Of a stretch of DNA of 64,000 nucleotides, positions 32,758 through 41,453 are shown one piece after another. The stretch's first letter is position 1. Every line of letters starts with the position of its first letter. Under the pieces are notes generated by a model. That model made no database searches and had not been told where the DNA came from. It saw only the letters and a program-made list of their open reading frames with translations. The DNA comes from Micromonospora coerulea (GTDB taxonomy: Bacteria; Actinomycetota; Actinomycetes; Mycobacteriales; Micromonosporaceae): NCBI RefSeq assembly GCF_016598485.1, contig NZ_JAEMUW010000021.1, positions 1-64,000 of the forward strand, in the 5' to 3' direction. Both the position numbers and the translations under genes were made by a program.

Positions 32758-33668
32758 CGCACCATCCCTTCCGTTGCGGGCCCGGCCGCCACCGGGCCGT
32801 CGGCGGGGTGCACCGCGCCGGCGACCAGGGCATCGGGCCGGTCGCGGTCCAGGCGCAGCAGCCAGCGCAGGAACACGGTCAGCGCCACGACCAGTACGAC
32901 CAGGTCCATCGGCGCCCACATCAGCAGGCCGGCCAGCTGCTGGTCGGCCAGCGGGTCGGCACCGAGCATCCGGTCGGGATAGACCGGGGCCGGGGCGAAG
33001 GTGAGCACCGCGCCGAGCGCCGAGGCCGGCAACATGGCGCCGACCAGCAGCAGCACCGTCACCGGGGCGGGCGCGCGGTGGCGCGGCGGGCCGAGCACCG
33101 GGGCCCAGAACAGCCAGGCCGTCGCCAGCAGGCTGAGGTGCTCGGCGGCATGCATGGCGGGCCGGTCCACCGCGGCGGCGTACGGCCCCGGCAGGTGCCA
33201 GAACCACAGCACGACGATCTGTCCACCCCCGGCCAGCAGGGCGTACGTGGTGGAACGGCGCAGGCGGCGCACGGCCGGCGCCACCCGCCACCGGGCCAGC
33301 AGCCGGCGCAGCGGCGCCGGGGCGGCCAGGCTCAGCGGCAACCCCGCCGCGCCGGCCGCCAGCAGCGGCCCCGCCACCAGCAGGAGCACCATGTGCTGCG
33401 CCATGTGCCCGGCGAACGAGGACTCGGCCAGCTCGTGCACCGGGCCCTGCTCGGCGGCGAGCACCGTGAGCACGCCGACGCCGAACGCGGCGACCCGCCA
33501 GCCCGCCACGATCCGGCCGACCCCGCGCCGCGTCCACAGCTCCTGGACCCCCCGGCCGTAGCCGGCCACCAGCAGGCAGAGCGCGGCGACCGCGAGCATG
33601 GTCAGCAGGCCCTCGGTCACCGGATCCTGACCGGGCTGGTCGGCCCGGTGCGCGCTCAGCCCTGACAT
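32754..33668 (-). CDS. ctaG: caa3-type oxidase assembly factor CtaG-like
   Basis: A 304-residue polytopic membrane protein of the caa3_CtaG family: HELAESSFAGHMAQHMVLLLVAGPLLAAGA, LWFWHLPGPYAAAVDRPAMHAAEHLSLLATAWLFW and AGLLMWAPMDLVVLV are the conserved helices with several His. In Bacillus CtaG is needed for copper insertion into the caa3 oxidase. The gene lies between the oxidase and bc genes. The chosen ATG overlaps the upstream small membrane gene by 13 bp; an in-frame GTG 45 bp further in is an alternative. Confidence 0.85.
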   Translation of the reverse strand: MSGLSAHRADQPGQDPVTEGLLTMLAVAALCLLVAGYGRGVQELWTRRGVGRIVAGWRVAAFGVGVLTVLAAEQGPVHELAESSFAGHMAQHMVLLLVAGPLLAAGAAGLPLSLAAPAPLRRLLARWRVAPAVRRLRRSTTYALLAGGGQIVVLWFWHLPGPYAAAVDRPAMHAAEHLSLLATAWLFWAPVLGPPRHRAPAPVTVLLLVGAMLPASALGAVLTFAPAPVYPDRMLGADPLADQQLAGLLMWAPMDLVVLVVALTVFLRWLLRLDRDRPDALVAGAVHPADGPVAAGPATEGMVR

Positions 33669-34048
33669 GGCGGCAGCACCAGCACGGCGACCCCGCCGAG
33701 CACGATGATGGTCAGGAACAACAGGTTGGACCAGACCCCGACCACGGCGAGCATCCGGGACCGGCCGAACGGCCGGTCCTCCTCGCCGGCCCGCCCGGTC
33801 CGCCGCCACACCAGCGCGGCGACCAGCAGCGACCCCACGGTGAACAGGCCCGGGATCACCACCGCGAGTCCGACCGCCTGCCAGAGCGGTACGGCGGCGA
33901 CGTGGTCGGAGCCGGCGGCGCAGGCCAGCTCGTCCAGGCCCCAGGCGGCGAACACGTGCACCCCCCAGGCCACCGCGCCGCCGAGCACGCCGTACCAGAG
34001 CAGCAGCCCGCCGGTCAGGCGCGCGTGCGGACCGGGGCGGGTGGTCAT
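33656..34048 (-). CDS. Small three-helix membrane protein of the oxidase operon
   Basis: A 130-residue protein with about three transmembrane helices: LTGGLLLWYGVLGGAVAWGVHVFAAWGL, PLWQAVGLAVVIPGLFTVGSLLVAALVW and MLAVVGVWSNLLFLTIIVLGGVAVLVLPPCQ. Proteins of this look (GGxxAWxxH at the start, a Cys in the first loop and one near the end) accompany alternative cytochrome oxidase clusters in many bacteria. No role is known; an accessory subunit or assembly factor is likely. Its ATG shares one base with the ctaE stop (TGATG). Confidence 0.7.
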   Translation of the reverse strand: MTTRPGPHARLTGGLLLWYGVLGGAVAWGVHVFAAWGLDELACAAGSDHVAAVPLWQAVGLAVVIPGLFTVGSLLVAALVWRRTGRAGEEDRPFGRSRMLAVVGVWSNLLFLTIIVLGGVAVLVLPPCQG

Positions 34049-34677
34049 CACAGCCGTGGGGAGAGGTAGACGGTGAACAGGATGGCGACCCAGACCAGGT
34101 CGACGAAGTGCCAGTAGATCGCCGCGTTGCGGACGCGTTCGTGCCGGTGGGAGCCGAAGCTGCCGTCGCGCAGGGAGGCGGCCAGCAGCCAGCCGAGCAT
34201 GGTCAGCCCGACCAGGACGTGCAGCCCGTGGAAGCCGGTGATCAGGTAGAACAGCGAGCCGTACACGTCGGTGGTCATGGTGAACCGCTTCAGCGTCTCG
34301 GCGTACTCCGCCGCCTCCAGGGCCAGGAAGGTCACCCCGAGCACGATGGTGGCGGCCAGTCCGGACCGCAGTCGCCAGCGCTGGCCCTGCCGGATGCCGC
34401 GCTCCGCCCACACCACCGGCAGGCTGCTGGGCAGCAGCACCGCGGTCATCACCAGGGGCGTGAGCAGCTCCGGGGTCTCGATGCCGTCGGGCGGCCACGT
34501 CGGGCCGTACTGGAAGCGGAGGTAGAAGTAGCTGCCGAGCAGGCAGGCGAAGAGGGTGGCCTCGGTGGCCACGAACATCACCATGCCCCACCAACCGGCG
34601 GACCGACCAACCGGCAGTTCGGTGCTCAGCGCCTCGGCGCCGGTCGCCGCCGCGACGACCCCGCCATGGTCGCTCAC
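34048..34677 (-). CDS. ctaE: Cytochrome c oxidase subunit III
   Basis: A 209-residue five-helix membrane subunit. The start GWWGMVMFVATEATLFACLLGSYFYLRF, the lipid-site helix YLITGFHGLHVLVGLTML and the end NAAIYWHFVDLVWVAILFTVYL are classical for subunit III of heme-copper oxidases. The GTG start overlaps the ctaD stop by 4 bp. It stabilises subunit I and proton uptake. Confidence 0.9.
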   Translation of the reverse strand: MSDHGGVVAAATGAEALSTELPVGRSAGWWGMVMFVATEATLFACLLGSYFYLRFQYGPTWPPDGIETPELLTPLVMTAVLLPSSLPVVWAERGIRQGQRWRLRSGLAATIVLGVTFLALEAAEYAETLKRFTMTTDVYGSLFYLITGFHGLHVLVGLTMLGWLLAASLRDGSFGSHRHERVRNAAIYWHFVDLVWVAILFTVYLSPRL

Positions 34678-36602
34678 CGGGCCACCCCCAGTTCCTCGTC
34701 CGGGCGGCGGGGCGGCCAGAGCCAGACGGCGATCGTCGCCACCACCGCCAGGGCCGCGACCGCCGCCACCGGGTACCAGGCGAGGAGCATCGAGGTGAAG
34801 AAGATCAGCAGCGCGCCGGCCAGCACGAGCGGCATGAGGGTCGACTCCGGCATCTGCACCGCCCGTTCGGGGTGCGCGTCCAGCTCGCTGGTGATCAGGG
34901 TCCGCCGCCCGTCGCTGAGGATGCGGTCCGCGGTGGCGCCGGCGCCCACGGAGTCGGCGGTGCGCTCGTCCCACGCCGGGTGCAGGCTGTGCACGCGGGG
35001 CTGCACCGGGAAGTTGTACGGCTCGGGCGGCGACGCCGTGGTCCACTCCAGGCTGTCACCCTCCCACGGGTCCGGCGGCGCCGGCCGGCCCCGCCGGAGC
35101 GCATGTACCACCCCGACGAGCACGAGCAGCAGTCCGACGGCGAGCAGGTACGACCCGACGGTGCTGACCAGGTTCCACCCGTCCCAGCCCGGCTCGCTGC
35201 GGTAGGTGTAGACCCGCCGGGGCATGCCGAACAGGCCGTAGAGGTGCATCGGGAAGAACGTGACGTGCATGCCGGCGAAGACCAGCCAGAACGCCCAGCG
35301 ACCCAACCGCTCGTGGTACATCCGCCCGGTGATCTTCGGCAGCCAGTAGTAGATGCCGGCGAGCATCGGGAAGACGGCCCCGCCGATCAGCACGTAGTGG
35401 AAGTGCGCCACCACGAAATAGGAGTCGGTGACCTGCTGGTCGAACGCGGTCACCGCGAACATCGCGCCGGTGAACCCGCCCAGCACGAAGGTCACCACGA
35501 ATCCGATCACGTACAGCAGCGGCACCCGCAGGACGAGCCGGCCCAGCAGCATGGTGGCCAGCCAGGCGAAGATCTGGATGCCCGACGGGATGGTGATGAT
35601 CGTGCTGGCCGCGCTGAAGAAGCTGTACGACAACTGCGGCAGCCCGGTGGCGAACATGTGGTGCACCCAGACCCCGAACGAGATGATCGAGATCGACACG
35701 ATGGACAGCACGATCAGCGGGTAGCCGACCACGCCGCGACGGGTGAACGCGGGCAGCACGGCGGAGACGATGCCCAGCGCCGGCATGACGATGATGTAGA
35801 CGTCCGGGTGGCCGAAGATCCAGAAGAGGTGCTGCCAGAGCAGCACGTTGCCCCCGGCGGACGGATCGAAAAAGTGGGTGCCGAACCGCCGGTCGAGGAA
35901 AAGCATCGCGTTGTCCGCGTTCAGCGCCGGCAACGCGAAGATCACCATGAACGCGGTGGCGACGATCGCCCAGACGAACAGCGGCACCCGGTTGAGCGAC
36001 ATCCCGGGGGCGCGCAGCTTGAGCGCGGTGACGATGAAGTTGATCGACGCGGCGGTGGTGGAGATGCCGAGGAAGAGCAGCCCGAGCGCGTAGACGTCCA
36101 TGTGCAGGCCCGGGTTGTGCTGCTCCTCGCTGAGCGGGGCGTAGGCGAACCAGCCGTTGTTGGGCGCGGCGCCGAAGGGCAGGCTCGCCCACATGAACAG
36201 GCCGGCGAAGAGGAAGACCCAGTAGCCGAAGGCGTTCAACCTCGGGAAGGCCATGTCCCGGGCGCCGATCATCAGGGGCACCAGGAAGTTGCCGAAGCCG
36301 AACAGCATCGGGGTGGCGAACAGGAAGATCATCGCTGTGCCGTGCATGCTGAAGAGCTGGTTGTACTCCTGCGGCGACACCACCCCCGCCTCCGGCCGGG
36401 CGAGCTGGGTGCGCATCACCAGGGCGCTGAGGCCGGCGAGGACGAAGAAGAACCCGGCGGTGACGAGGTAACGCCGGCCGATCTTCTTGTGGTCGACCGT
36501 GCTGAACCAGCCCCGCAGCGTGGGGCGCTCGGCCCAGTGTTCCGCCAGCCGCGCCAGGTCCTGCGCGCTGACGCCGGGCGGCGGTGTGGTGGTCGTGGAC
36601 AT
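34674..36602 (-). CDS. ctaD: Cytochrome c oxidase subunit I (variant channel residues)
   Basis: A 642-residue heme-copper oxidase core. All metal ligands are visible: His 87 and His 402 (heme a), His 400 (heme a3), and His 265, 314, 315 with Tyr 269 (CuB and cross-link). Two channel positions differ from textbook A-type enzymes: the HPEVY glutamate is Asp (HPDVY, 265-269), and the K-channel lysine of TGIK is Gln (PSGIQIFAW, Gln 343). The D-channel entrance Asp (ARDMAFPRLN, Asp 116) is kept. The C-terminal extension (about residues 480-642) carries two further hydrophobic segments, a fusion with a subunit IV-like part as in caa3 enzymes. Its stop overlaps the ctaE start. Confidence 0.92.
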   Translation of the reverse strand: MSTTTTPPPGVSAQDLARLAEHWAERPTLRGWFSTVDHKKIGRRYLVTAGFFFVLAGLSALVMRTQLARPEAGVVSPQEYNQLFSMHGTAMIFLFATPMLFGFGNFLVPLMIGARDMAFPRLNAFGYWVFLFAGLFMWASLPFGAAPNNGWFAYAPLSEEQHNPGLHMDVYALGLLFLGISTTAASINFIVTALKLRAPGMSLNRVPLFVWAIVATAFMVIFALPALNADNAMLFLDRRFGTHFFDPSAGGNVLLWQHLFWIFGHPDVYIIVMPALGIVSAVLPAFTRRGVVGYPLIVLSIVSISIISFGVWVHHMFATGLPQLSYSFFSAASTIITIPSGIQIFAWLATMLLGRLVLRVPLLYVIGFVVTFVLGGFTGAMFAVTAFDQQVTDSYFVVAHFHYVLIGGAVFPMLAGIYYWLPKITGRMYHERLGRWAFWLVFAGMHVTFFPMHLYGLFGMPRRVYTYRSEPGWDGWNLVSTVGSYLLAVGLLLVLVGVVHALRRGRPAPPDPWEGDSLEWTTASPPEPYNFPVQPRVHSLHPAWDERTADSVGAGATADRILSDGRRTLITSELDAHPERAVQMPESTLMPLVLAGALLIFFTSMLLAWYPVAAVAALAVVATIAVWLWPPRRPDEELGVAR

Positions 36603-36618
36603 CGCTTCTCCTTCCCGC

Positions 36619-37677
36619 CTACTCCAGCGACCGCAGGTACGCGATGAGGTCGGGCAGTTGCGCGGCATCGACCGGCTGTGGGGGCATGGCGTTGCCCGGC
36701 TTGACCGTCTGCGAGTTGGCGATCCAGCCGCCCAGGTGACCGGCGTCGTTGGGCACCGCGCCGGCGCCGATGCTCCACCGGGAACCGACGTTCGACAGGT
36801 CCGGCCCGACCCGGCCCGCGGCGCCGGTGCCCCGTACCGCGTGGCAGGCGGCGCAGGTGCCCTGCACGAAGGCCCGCTGGCCCCGCCGCTCGGCGTCGGT
36901 CCGCGGCTCCCGGGCCGGGTCGTCGAGCCGGGCCAGCCAGGCGTCGAAATCGGGGCGGGACTGCGCCACCACCAGGAAGGCCATGTGGGCGTGCTGGGTG
37001 CCGCAGTACTCGGCGCACTGGCCCCGGTAGCTGCCGGCCCGCTCCGCCCGCAGCCAGGTCTCCCGGGTCTCACCGGCGATCAGGTCCGTCTTGGGCATGA
37101 GCTGCGGCACCCAGAAGCTGTGTAGCACGTCGTCGGTCCGCAGTCGCACCTTGACCCGCTCCCCCACCGGGATGTGAATCTCGTTGGCGGTGGCCCCCGA
37201 GGCGCCCGGGTAACGGACCTCCCACCACCACTTGTGGCCGGTCACCTCGACGGTGGGGGCGTCCGGACCGGGGCGGTCGCCCAACGCGGCGAGGTCGCGC
37301 AGGCCCACGCCGTAGACGGCGACCAGGATCACCAACGGCAGGCCGGCGCCGGCGAGCGTGACGAAGCGCAGCGGCTGACCGTGGCGGACGCGGGCGTTGC
37401 CCCGCCGGAACACCAGCGCCCAGACCAGCAGTGCCATCACCTCGACGAAGACGGCCACGGAGATCCAGAAGAGCAGCCACCAGAGGCCGGCGACGCGGGC
37501 CGCCCCGGCCCCGCCGGGACTCAGGGCGGACGGCGTGTCGCCGGCGCAGCCGCCGAGCAGGAGCAGGCCGGACAGCGCGGTCAGCACCGGAGGACGACGA
37601 CGCGGCAGCCCGCGCCGCCGGGCTTGCCGGGCGACGCTCACGGTCAGGTTCGCTGCCTTCTCCACCGGGAGCGACAT
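36619..37677 (-). CDS. ctaC: Cytochrome c oxidase subunit II with fused cytochrome c (caa3 type)
   Basis: A 352-residue lipoprotein: lipobox LGGC (Cys 44), two transmembrane helices at about 62-90 and 104-125, and a cupredoxin domain with complete CuA ligands (His 186, Cys 221, Glu 223, Cys 225, His 229, Met 232). After residue 260 a cytochrome c domain is fused, heme motif CAACH (275-279) and Met in GNAMPPQ. This fusion defines caa3 oxidases. It is the first gene of the long respiratory operon; ctaD follows after 16 bp. The start at 37677 lacks a clear RBS, so the transcript may be nearly leaderless. Confidence 0.92.
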   Translation of the reverse strand: MSLPVEKAANLTVSVARQARRRGLPRRRPPVLTALSGLLLLGGCAGDTPSALSPGGAGAARVAGLWWLLFWISVAVFVEVMALLVWALVFRRGNARVRHGQPLRFVTLAGAGLPLVILVAVYGVGLRDLAALGDRPGPDAPTVEVTGHKWWWEVRYPGASGATANEIHIPVGERVKVRLRTDDVLHSFWVPQLMPKTDLIAGETRETWLRAERAGSYRGQCAEYCGTQHAHMAFLVVAQSRPDFDAWLARLDDPAREPRTDAERRGQRAFVQGTCAACHAVRGTGAAGRVGPDLSNVGSRWSIGAGAVPNDAGHLGGWIANSQTVKPGNAMPPQPVDAAQLPDLIAYLRSLE

Positions 37678-37800
37678 TAGACGTTTCCGGCTGATTCAAG
37701 CGCTTTTGCGCGATATGGGGATAGGCAGACGTTTGTGGAGCTTATGGTGAAACACGCAGCGAACCCATCCGGCAAGCGCCCGGGCGCGGACAGGGAGATC
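37678..37800. promoter_or_regulatory. Divergent promoter region between the oxidase and Ccm operons
   Basis: This AT-richer stretch feeds both large operons. AGACGTTT occurs twice in direct orientation (37679-37686 and 37727-37734), and AAGCGCTT (37698-37705) is a palindrome followed by TTGCGCG. GATATGGGGATAGG offers -10-like sequences. A shared regulator is plausible but not identifiable; I see no clear Rex, Fnr or DevR site. Confidence 0.45.
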
Positions 37801-38559
37801 ATGCGAGCCTCCACGGTGGACCTCGTCGCGGACACCGCCAGAGCGGCCGCCGCGCGCCGGACGATGGTCTGGACCGCCGGAGGGCTCGCCACGGCGGCGA
37901 CCGTGGCCGGCGGGTGGCTCGCCCCGCCCGACGCGGTACAGGGCCCGGCGCAGCGACTGATGTACCTGCACGTCCCCGCCGCCTGGGTCGCCTACGCCGC
38001 GTTCGCCGTCGTGCTCGCGGCCAGCGGCGCCTACCTCGTCGGCGGCGAGCTGCGCTGGGACCGGTTCGCCCGGGCCGGCGCCGAGATCGGGGTGGTGCTG
38101 ACCGCCGTCGCCATCGCCACCGGCTCTTTATGGGGGCGGCTGGTCTGGGGCGCCTGGTGGGCGTGGGACCCCCGGCTGGTCAGCACCGCGCTGCTGCTGC
38201 TCGCGTACGCCGGCTACCTGGCCCTGCGCCGCGCGGTGAGCGATCGGACCGACGCGCGCGACGGGGACGACCATCGGGTGGCGCGCCCGGCGGCACTGGT
38301 CGGCATCCTGGGGTTCCTGCTCGTTCCGGTGGTGCACTTCTCCGTCGTCTGGTGGCGGTCGCTGCACCAGCAGGCGACCGTGTTCGCCCCGCAACGTCCG
38401 CCGATCGACCCCCGGATGGCTCTCGCCCTGCTGCTCGCCGTGGCCGCCGCGACGCTCGCCGCGCTCTGCGTCCTACTGCACCGGGTCGTCCGGCTGGAGC
38501 GCCGGCTCGCCGCCGACGCCCCCCGCACGGCCGACCGCGTCCCGGCCCGGATCGGATGA
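37801..38559 (+). CDS. ccmC: Heme delivery protein CcmC (System I cytochrome c maturation)
   Basis: A 252-residue membrane protein of the heme-handling family. The tryptophan-rich WWD motif reads WGAWWAWDPRLVSTALLLLAY, and conserved His residues sit in LMYLHVPAAWVAY and VVHFSVVWWRSLHQ; six hydrophobic helices are apparent. CcmC loads heme onto CcmE in the outer face of the membrane. ATG 37801 has AGGGAGA upstream; the frame is open further upstream but without similarity. It overlaps ccmE by 4 bp and heads an operon opposite the oxidase genes. Confidence 0.88.
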   Translation: MRASTVDLVADTARAAAARRTMVWTAGGLATAATVAGGWLAPPDAVQGPAQRLMYLHVPAAWVAYAAFAVVLAASGAYLVGGELRWDRFARAGAEIGVVLTAVAIATGSLWGRLVWGAWWAWDPRLVSTALLLLAYAGYLALRRAVSDRTDARDGDDHRVARPAALVGILGFLLVPVVHFSVVWWRSLHQQATVFAPQRPPIDPRMALALLLAVAAATLAALCVLLHRVVRLERRLAADAPRTADRVPARIG

Positions 38560-38966
38560 ACCGTCGCCGCACCGGCCGGACCGCCGTCGTCGCCGTGCTC
38601 CTCGCCACCGGCGCTGTGCTGGTGACCAGTGCGCTGCGCGGCACCCTCACCTACTACCGCACCCCGGCTGAGGTGCTGCGCGACCCGGACGCGGCCCGGG
38701 AACGGGTACGCCTCGGCGGCGACGTGGTGCCCGGGTCCCTGCGCCGCGACGGCGACCTGCTGGTGTTCCGCCTCGCCGAGGGGGGCCAGGCGATCACCGT
38801 CGAGCAGCTCGGCGCGCCGCCGGGGACGTTCCGGGAGGGCGAGGGGGTGGTCATCGAGGGCATCCTGTCGGCGGACGGGACGTTCCGCTCCGACCACGTC
38901 GTGGTCCGGCACGGCAACGAGTACCGCCCGTCCACCTCCCCGGTGGAGCCGGTCGATGCTCGGTGA
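38556..38966 (+). CDS. ccmE: Heme chaperone CcmE
   Basis: A 136-residue protein: an N-terminal anchor helix (VVAVLLATGAVLVTSAL), an OB-fold beta barrel (YYRTPAEVL, VRLGGDVVPGSLRRDGD, GVVIEGILSADGTF) and the heme-binding His 119 in HGNEY with Tyr 123, matching the His-x3-Tyr of proteobacterial CcmE. It carries heme covalently from CcmC to CcmF. ATG overlaps the ccmC stop, and its own stop overlaps ccmF by 11 bp. Confidence 0.88.
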   Translation: MNRRRTGRTAVVAVLLATGAVLVTSALRGTLTYYRTPAEVLRDPDAARERVRLGGDVVPGSLRRDGDLLVFRLAEGGQAITVEQLGAPPGTFREGEGVVIEGILSADGTFRSDHVVVRHGNEYRPSTSPVEPVDAR

Positions 38967-40890
38967 GCTCGGCACGTCGAGCCTCACCGTCGGGCTGCTC
39001 TGCGCCACGCTGACCGCCCTGCTCTGGCTGCGGGTGGCCCTGTTCGGCGCGCCGACCCGGCCGGCCCGACTCGCGACCGCCGCGACGCTGGCCACCGCCG
39101 CCGTCGCCTGCGGTGTGCTGGAGGCGGCCCTGCTCCGGCACGACTTCAGCGTCCGGTTCGTGGCCGAGAACGGCGGACGCCGGGTGCCGCTGTACTACAC
39201 GGTGACGAGCCTCTGGTCCGCCCTGGACGGGTCGTTGCTGCTCTGGCTGCTGGTCCTCGCCGGGTACGCGGTCCTGCTCGCCGGTCGGCGGCACCCGCCC
39301 CGGCTGCAGGCGTACGCGATGGTGGTCGTCAGCGCGGTGACCGTGTTCTTCTTCGCGCTGTCCTGCTTCGCCGCGAGCCCGTTCCGCGCGGTGGATCCGG
39401 TGCCGCCCGACGGTCCCGGGCCCAACCCGCTGCTGCAGCAGCACCCGGCGATGGGGGTGCACCCGCCCCTGCTCTACGTCGGCTACATCGGGCTGGTCGT
39501 GCCGTTCGCCTTCGCGCTCGCCGCGCCGCTGGCCGGGCGGGAGGGACGTAGCTGGCTGCGGGTGGCCCGGCCCTGGACACTGGTCGCCTGGGCGGCGCTG
39601 ACCGCCGGCATCGGGCTCGGCGCCTGGTGGTCGTACGCGGTGCTGGGCTGGGGCGGCTACTGGGCGTGGGACCCGGTGGAGAACGCCTCCCTGCTGCCGT
39701 GGCTGACCGCCACCGCGTTCCTGCACACCGCCCTCGGTCCGGGCGCCCGCCGTGCCGGGTGGAACCTGGTGCTGGCCTGCGCGAGCTTCGTGCTGGTGCT
39801 GCTCGGCACCTTCCTCACCCGGTCCGGTGCGGTGGCCAGCGTGCACGCCTTCACCGAATCGCCGCTGGGCCCAATGCTGCTCGGCTTCGTGCTGCTGGCG
39901 GTCGTCGCGTCGACGATCCTGACCGGGTGGCGGACCCCCGAGCTGGCCGGCCGCACCGCGTCGCCGGTGCTGTCCCGGAACACCGCCGTCCTCGTCAACG
40001 GCGTGCTCCTGGTGACGATCGCGGCGGTGGTGCTGATCGGCACGATCTTCCCGCTGCTCTCCGGCCCGCTCGGCGGCGTCCGCACCTCCGTCGGCCCGGG
40101 CTACTACCACCGCACGGCGTTGCCACTGGCCATCGTGGTGCTGCTGGCGATGGGGGTGACTCCGGCACTGCGGGTCGGCGACCGGACCCAAGCGCTGCGG
40201 CGTCTCGCCGTGCCGGGTGCGGTGGCGCTGGCCACGGTCGCCGTGGTGGGTCTGCTCAGCCGGCCCGGCCTGCCCGCGCTCAGCGCCTTCGGCACCGCCG
40301 CGTTCGTGCTCACCGGCCTGGCCGGGCAGTTGCCGGACCGGCTCCGCCGGTCGGGCCGGGGCCGGCTCGCCGGACTGGTCGCGCACGCCGGGATCGCCCT
40401 GGTCGCGGTGGGCGTCGCCGGGTCCTCGGCGTACGGCCGGGACGCCGAGCGGACCCTCCGGACCGGCGAGACGCTGCGGGTGGCTGACGTGAGCGTCCGC
40501 CTGGTCGGGGTGGACCGGAGGGGCGACAGCGGCATGGCGGTGCGGGCACGGCTCCGGCTCTCCGAATCCGGCGACGCGGAGCGGGCGGTCACCCCGGCCC
40601 TGCGCTACCACCCGGCCCGGGACACCGCGGTCACGGTGCCGGCGATCGACACCGGGCTGCTTCGGGACACCTACGTCACCCTGATCGCGGTCTCCCCCGA
40701 CGACGGCAGCGCCACGCTGCGGCTCGCGGTCAACCCGCTCGTCGGCCTGCTCTGGGCCGGCGGCGCCCTGACGGCCGCGGGGGGACTCGGGTCGGCGCTC
40801 GCCACCGCCCGCCGGCGACGCCGGGTCGGGACGCCGCGCGAGGGGGCCCAGCCGGCATCAGTCGCCGTTCGCGCCGGAGCCGCCGGATGA
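38956..40890 (+). CDS. ccmF: Cytochrome c heme lyase CcmF
   Basis: A 644-residue protein with about 13-15 transmembrane helices, the normal size for CcmF. The WWD motif WGGYWAWDPVENASLLPWL, the preceding AMGVHPPLLYVGYIG and the region GTFLTRSGAVASVHAFTESPLG with its conserved His are all present; a large periplasmic loop follows near residue 530. CcmF transfers heme from CcmE to CXXCH motifs together with CcmH. Its stop overlaps ccmG by 4 bp. Confidence 0.9.
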   Translation: MLGELGTSSLTVGLLCATLTALLWLRVALFGAPTRPARLATAATLATAAVACGVLEAALLRHDFSVRFVAENGGRRVPLYYTVTSLWSALDGSLLLWLLVLAGYAVLLAGRRHPPRLQAYAMVVVSAVTVFFFALSCFAASPFRAVDPVPPDGPGPNPLLQQHPAMGVHPPLLYVGYIGLVVPFAFALAAPLAGREGRSWLRVARPWTLVAWAALTAGIGLGAWWSYAVLGWGGYWAWDPVENASLLPWLTATAFLHTALGPGARRAGWNLVLACASFVLVLLGTFLTRSGAVASVHAFTESPLGPMLLGFVLLAVVASTILTGWRTPELAGRTASPVLSRNTAVLVNGVLLVTIAAVVLIGTIFPLLSGPLGGVRTSVGPGYYHRTALPLAIVVLLAMGVTPALRVGDRTQALRRLAVPGAVALATVAVVGLLSRPGLPALSAFGTAAFVLTGLAGQLPDRLRRSGRGRLAGLVAHAGIALVAVGVAGSSAYGRDAERTLRTGETLRVADVSVRLVGVDRRGDSGMAVRARLRLSESGDAERAVTPALRYHPARDTAVTVPAIDTGLLRDTYVTLIAVSPDDGSATLRLAVNPLVGLLWAGGALTAAGGLGSALATARRRRRVGTPREGAQPASVAVRAGAAG

Positions 40891-41453
40891 TCCGCCCCGT
40901 CAGGCGGCGGCCACGCCGGGTACCGGTCTGGCCGCCGCTGGTCCTGGCGGTCACCGTCGCCGTCGGCGTGGTCGTGGCCGTCGGCCTGCCATCGGGATCG
41001 ACGTCGCCGGGCGGCGACGCCGGGACAGCAGGACCGCCCGTCCAGGCCCCGGCGCTCTCGGGCCCCACGCTGGATGGTGGCCGGTTCGACCTGGCCGACG
41101 CCCACGGCCACGTGCTGCTGGTCAACGTCTTCGCCTCCTGGTGCGGACCGTGCCGGGACGAACTGCCGCTGCTGGTCGACGCCGGGCGGCGCTGGTCCCC
41201 GCAGGGGCTGCGGCTGGTCGGGCTGAACGTCCGGGACGGCAGCGAGGCCGTCCGTGCGCTGCTGGACGAGACGGGCGCGGCCGGGCTGACCGTGCTGCCG
41301 GACCCGGACGGCACCCGGGCGGTCGACTGGGGCGTCCGTGGCGTGCCGGAGACCTTCGTGGTGGACCGGGACGGCCGGATCGTCGACCGGCAGCGGGGTG
41401 TGGTCACCCGGCAGTGGCTGGAGCAGCGGGTGGCGCCGCTGCTGGCCGGATGA
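40887..41453 (+). CDS. ccmG: Thioredoxin-like thiol oxidoreductase CcmG/ResA
   Basis: A 188-residue membrane-anchored thioredoxin-fold protein: N-terminal helix at residues 14-34, active site WCGPC (Cys 86 and 89) and the cis-Pro loop GVPETFVVDRDGRI. It keeps apocytochrome c cysteines, or those of CcmH, reduced. Position between ccmF and ccmH with 4-bp overlaps on both sides marks it as the operon's dedicated reductase. No CcdA/DsbD electron donor is encoded in the window. Confidence 0.88.
   Translation: MIRPVRRRPRRVPVWPPLVLAVTVAVGVVVAVGLPSGSTSPGGDAGTAGPPVQAPALSGPTLDGGRFDLADAHGHVLLVNVFASWCGPCRDELPLLVDAGRRWSPQGLRLVGLNVRDGSEAVRALLDETGAAGLTVLPDPDGTRAVDWGVRGVPETFVVDRDGRIVDRQRGVVTRQWLEQRVAPLLAG

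Noticed and set aside
37720..37760. Rex-type redox operator between oxidase and Ccm operons
   Set aside because: TTGTGGAGCTTATGGTGAAA has only one good half-site; the TTGTG-N8-CACAA pattern is not met.
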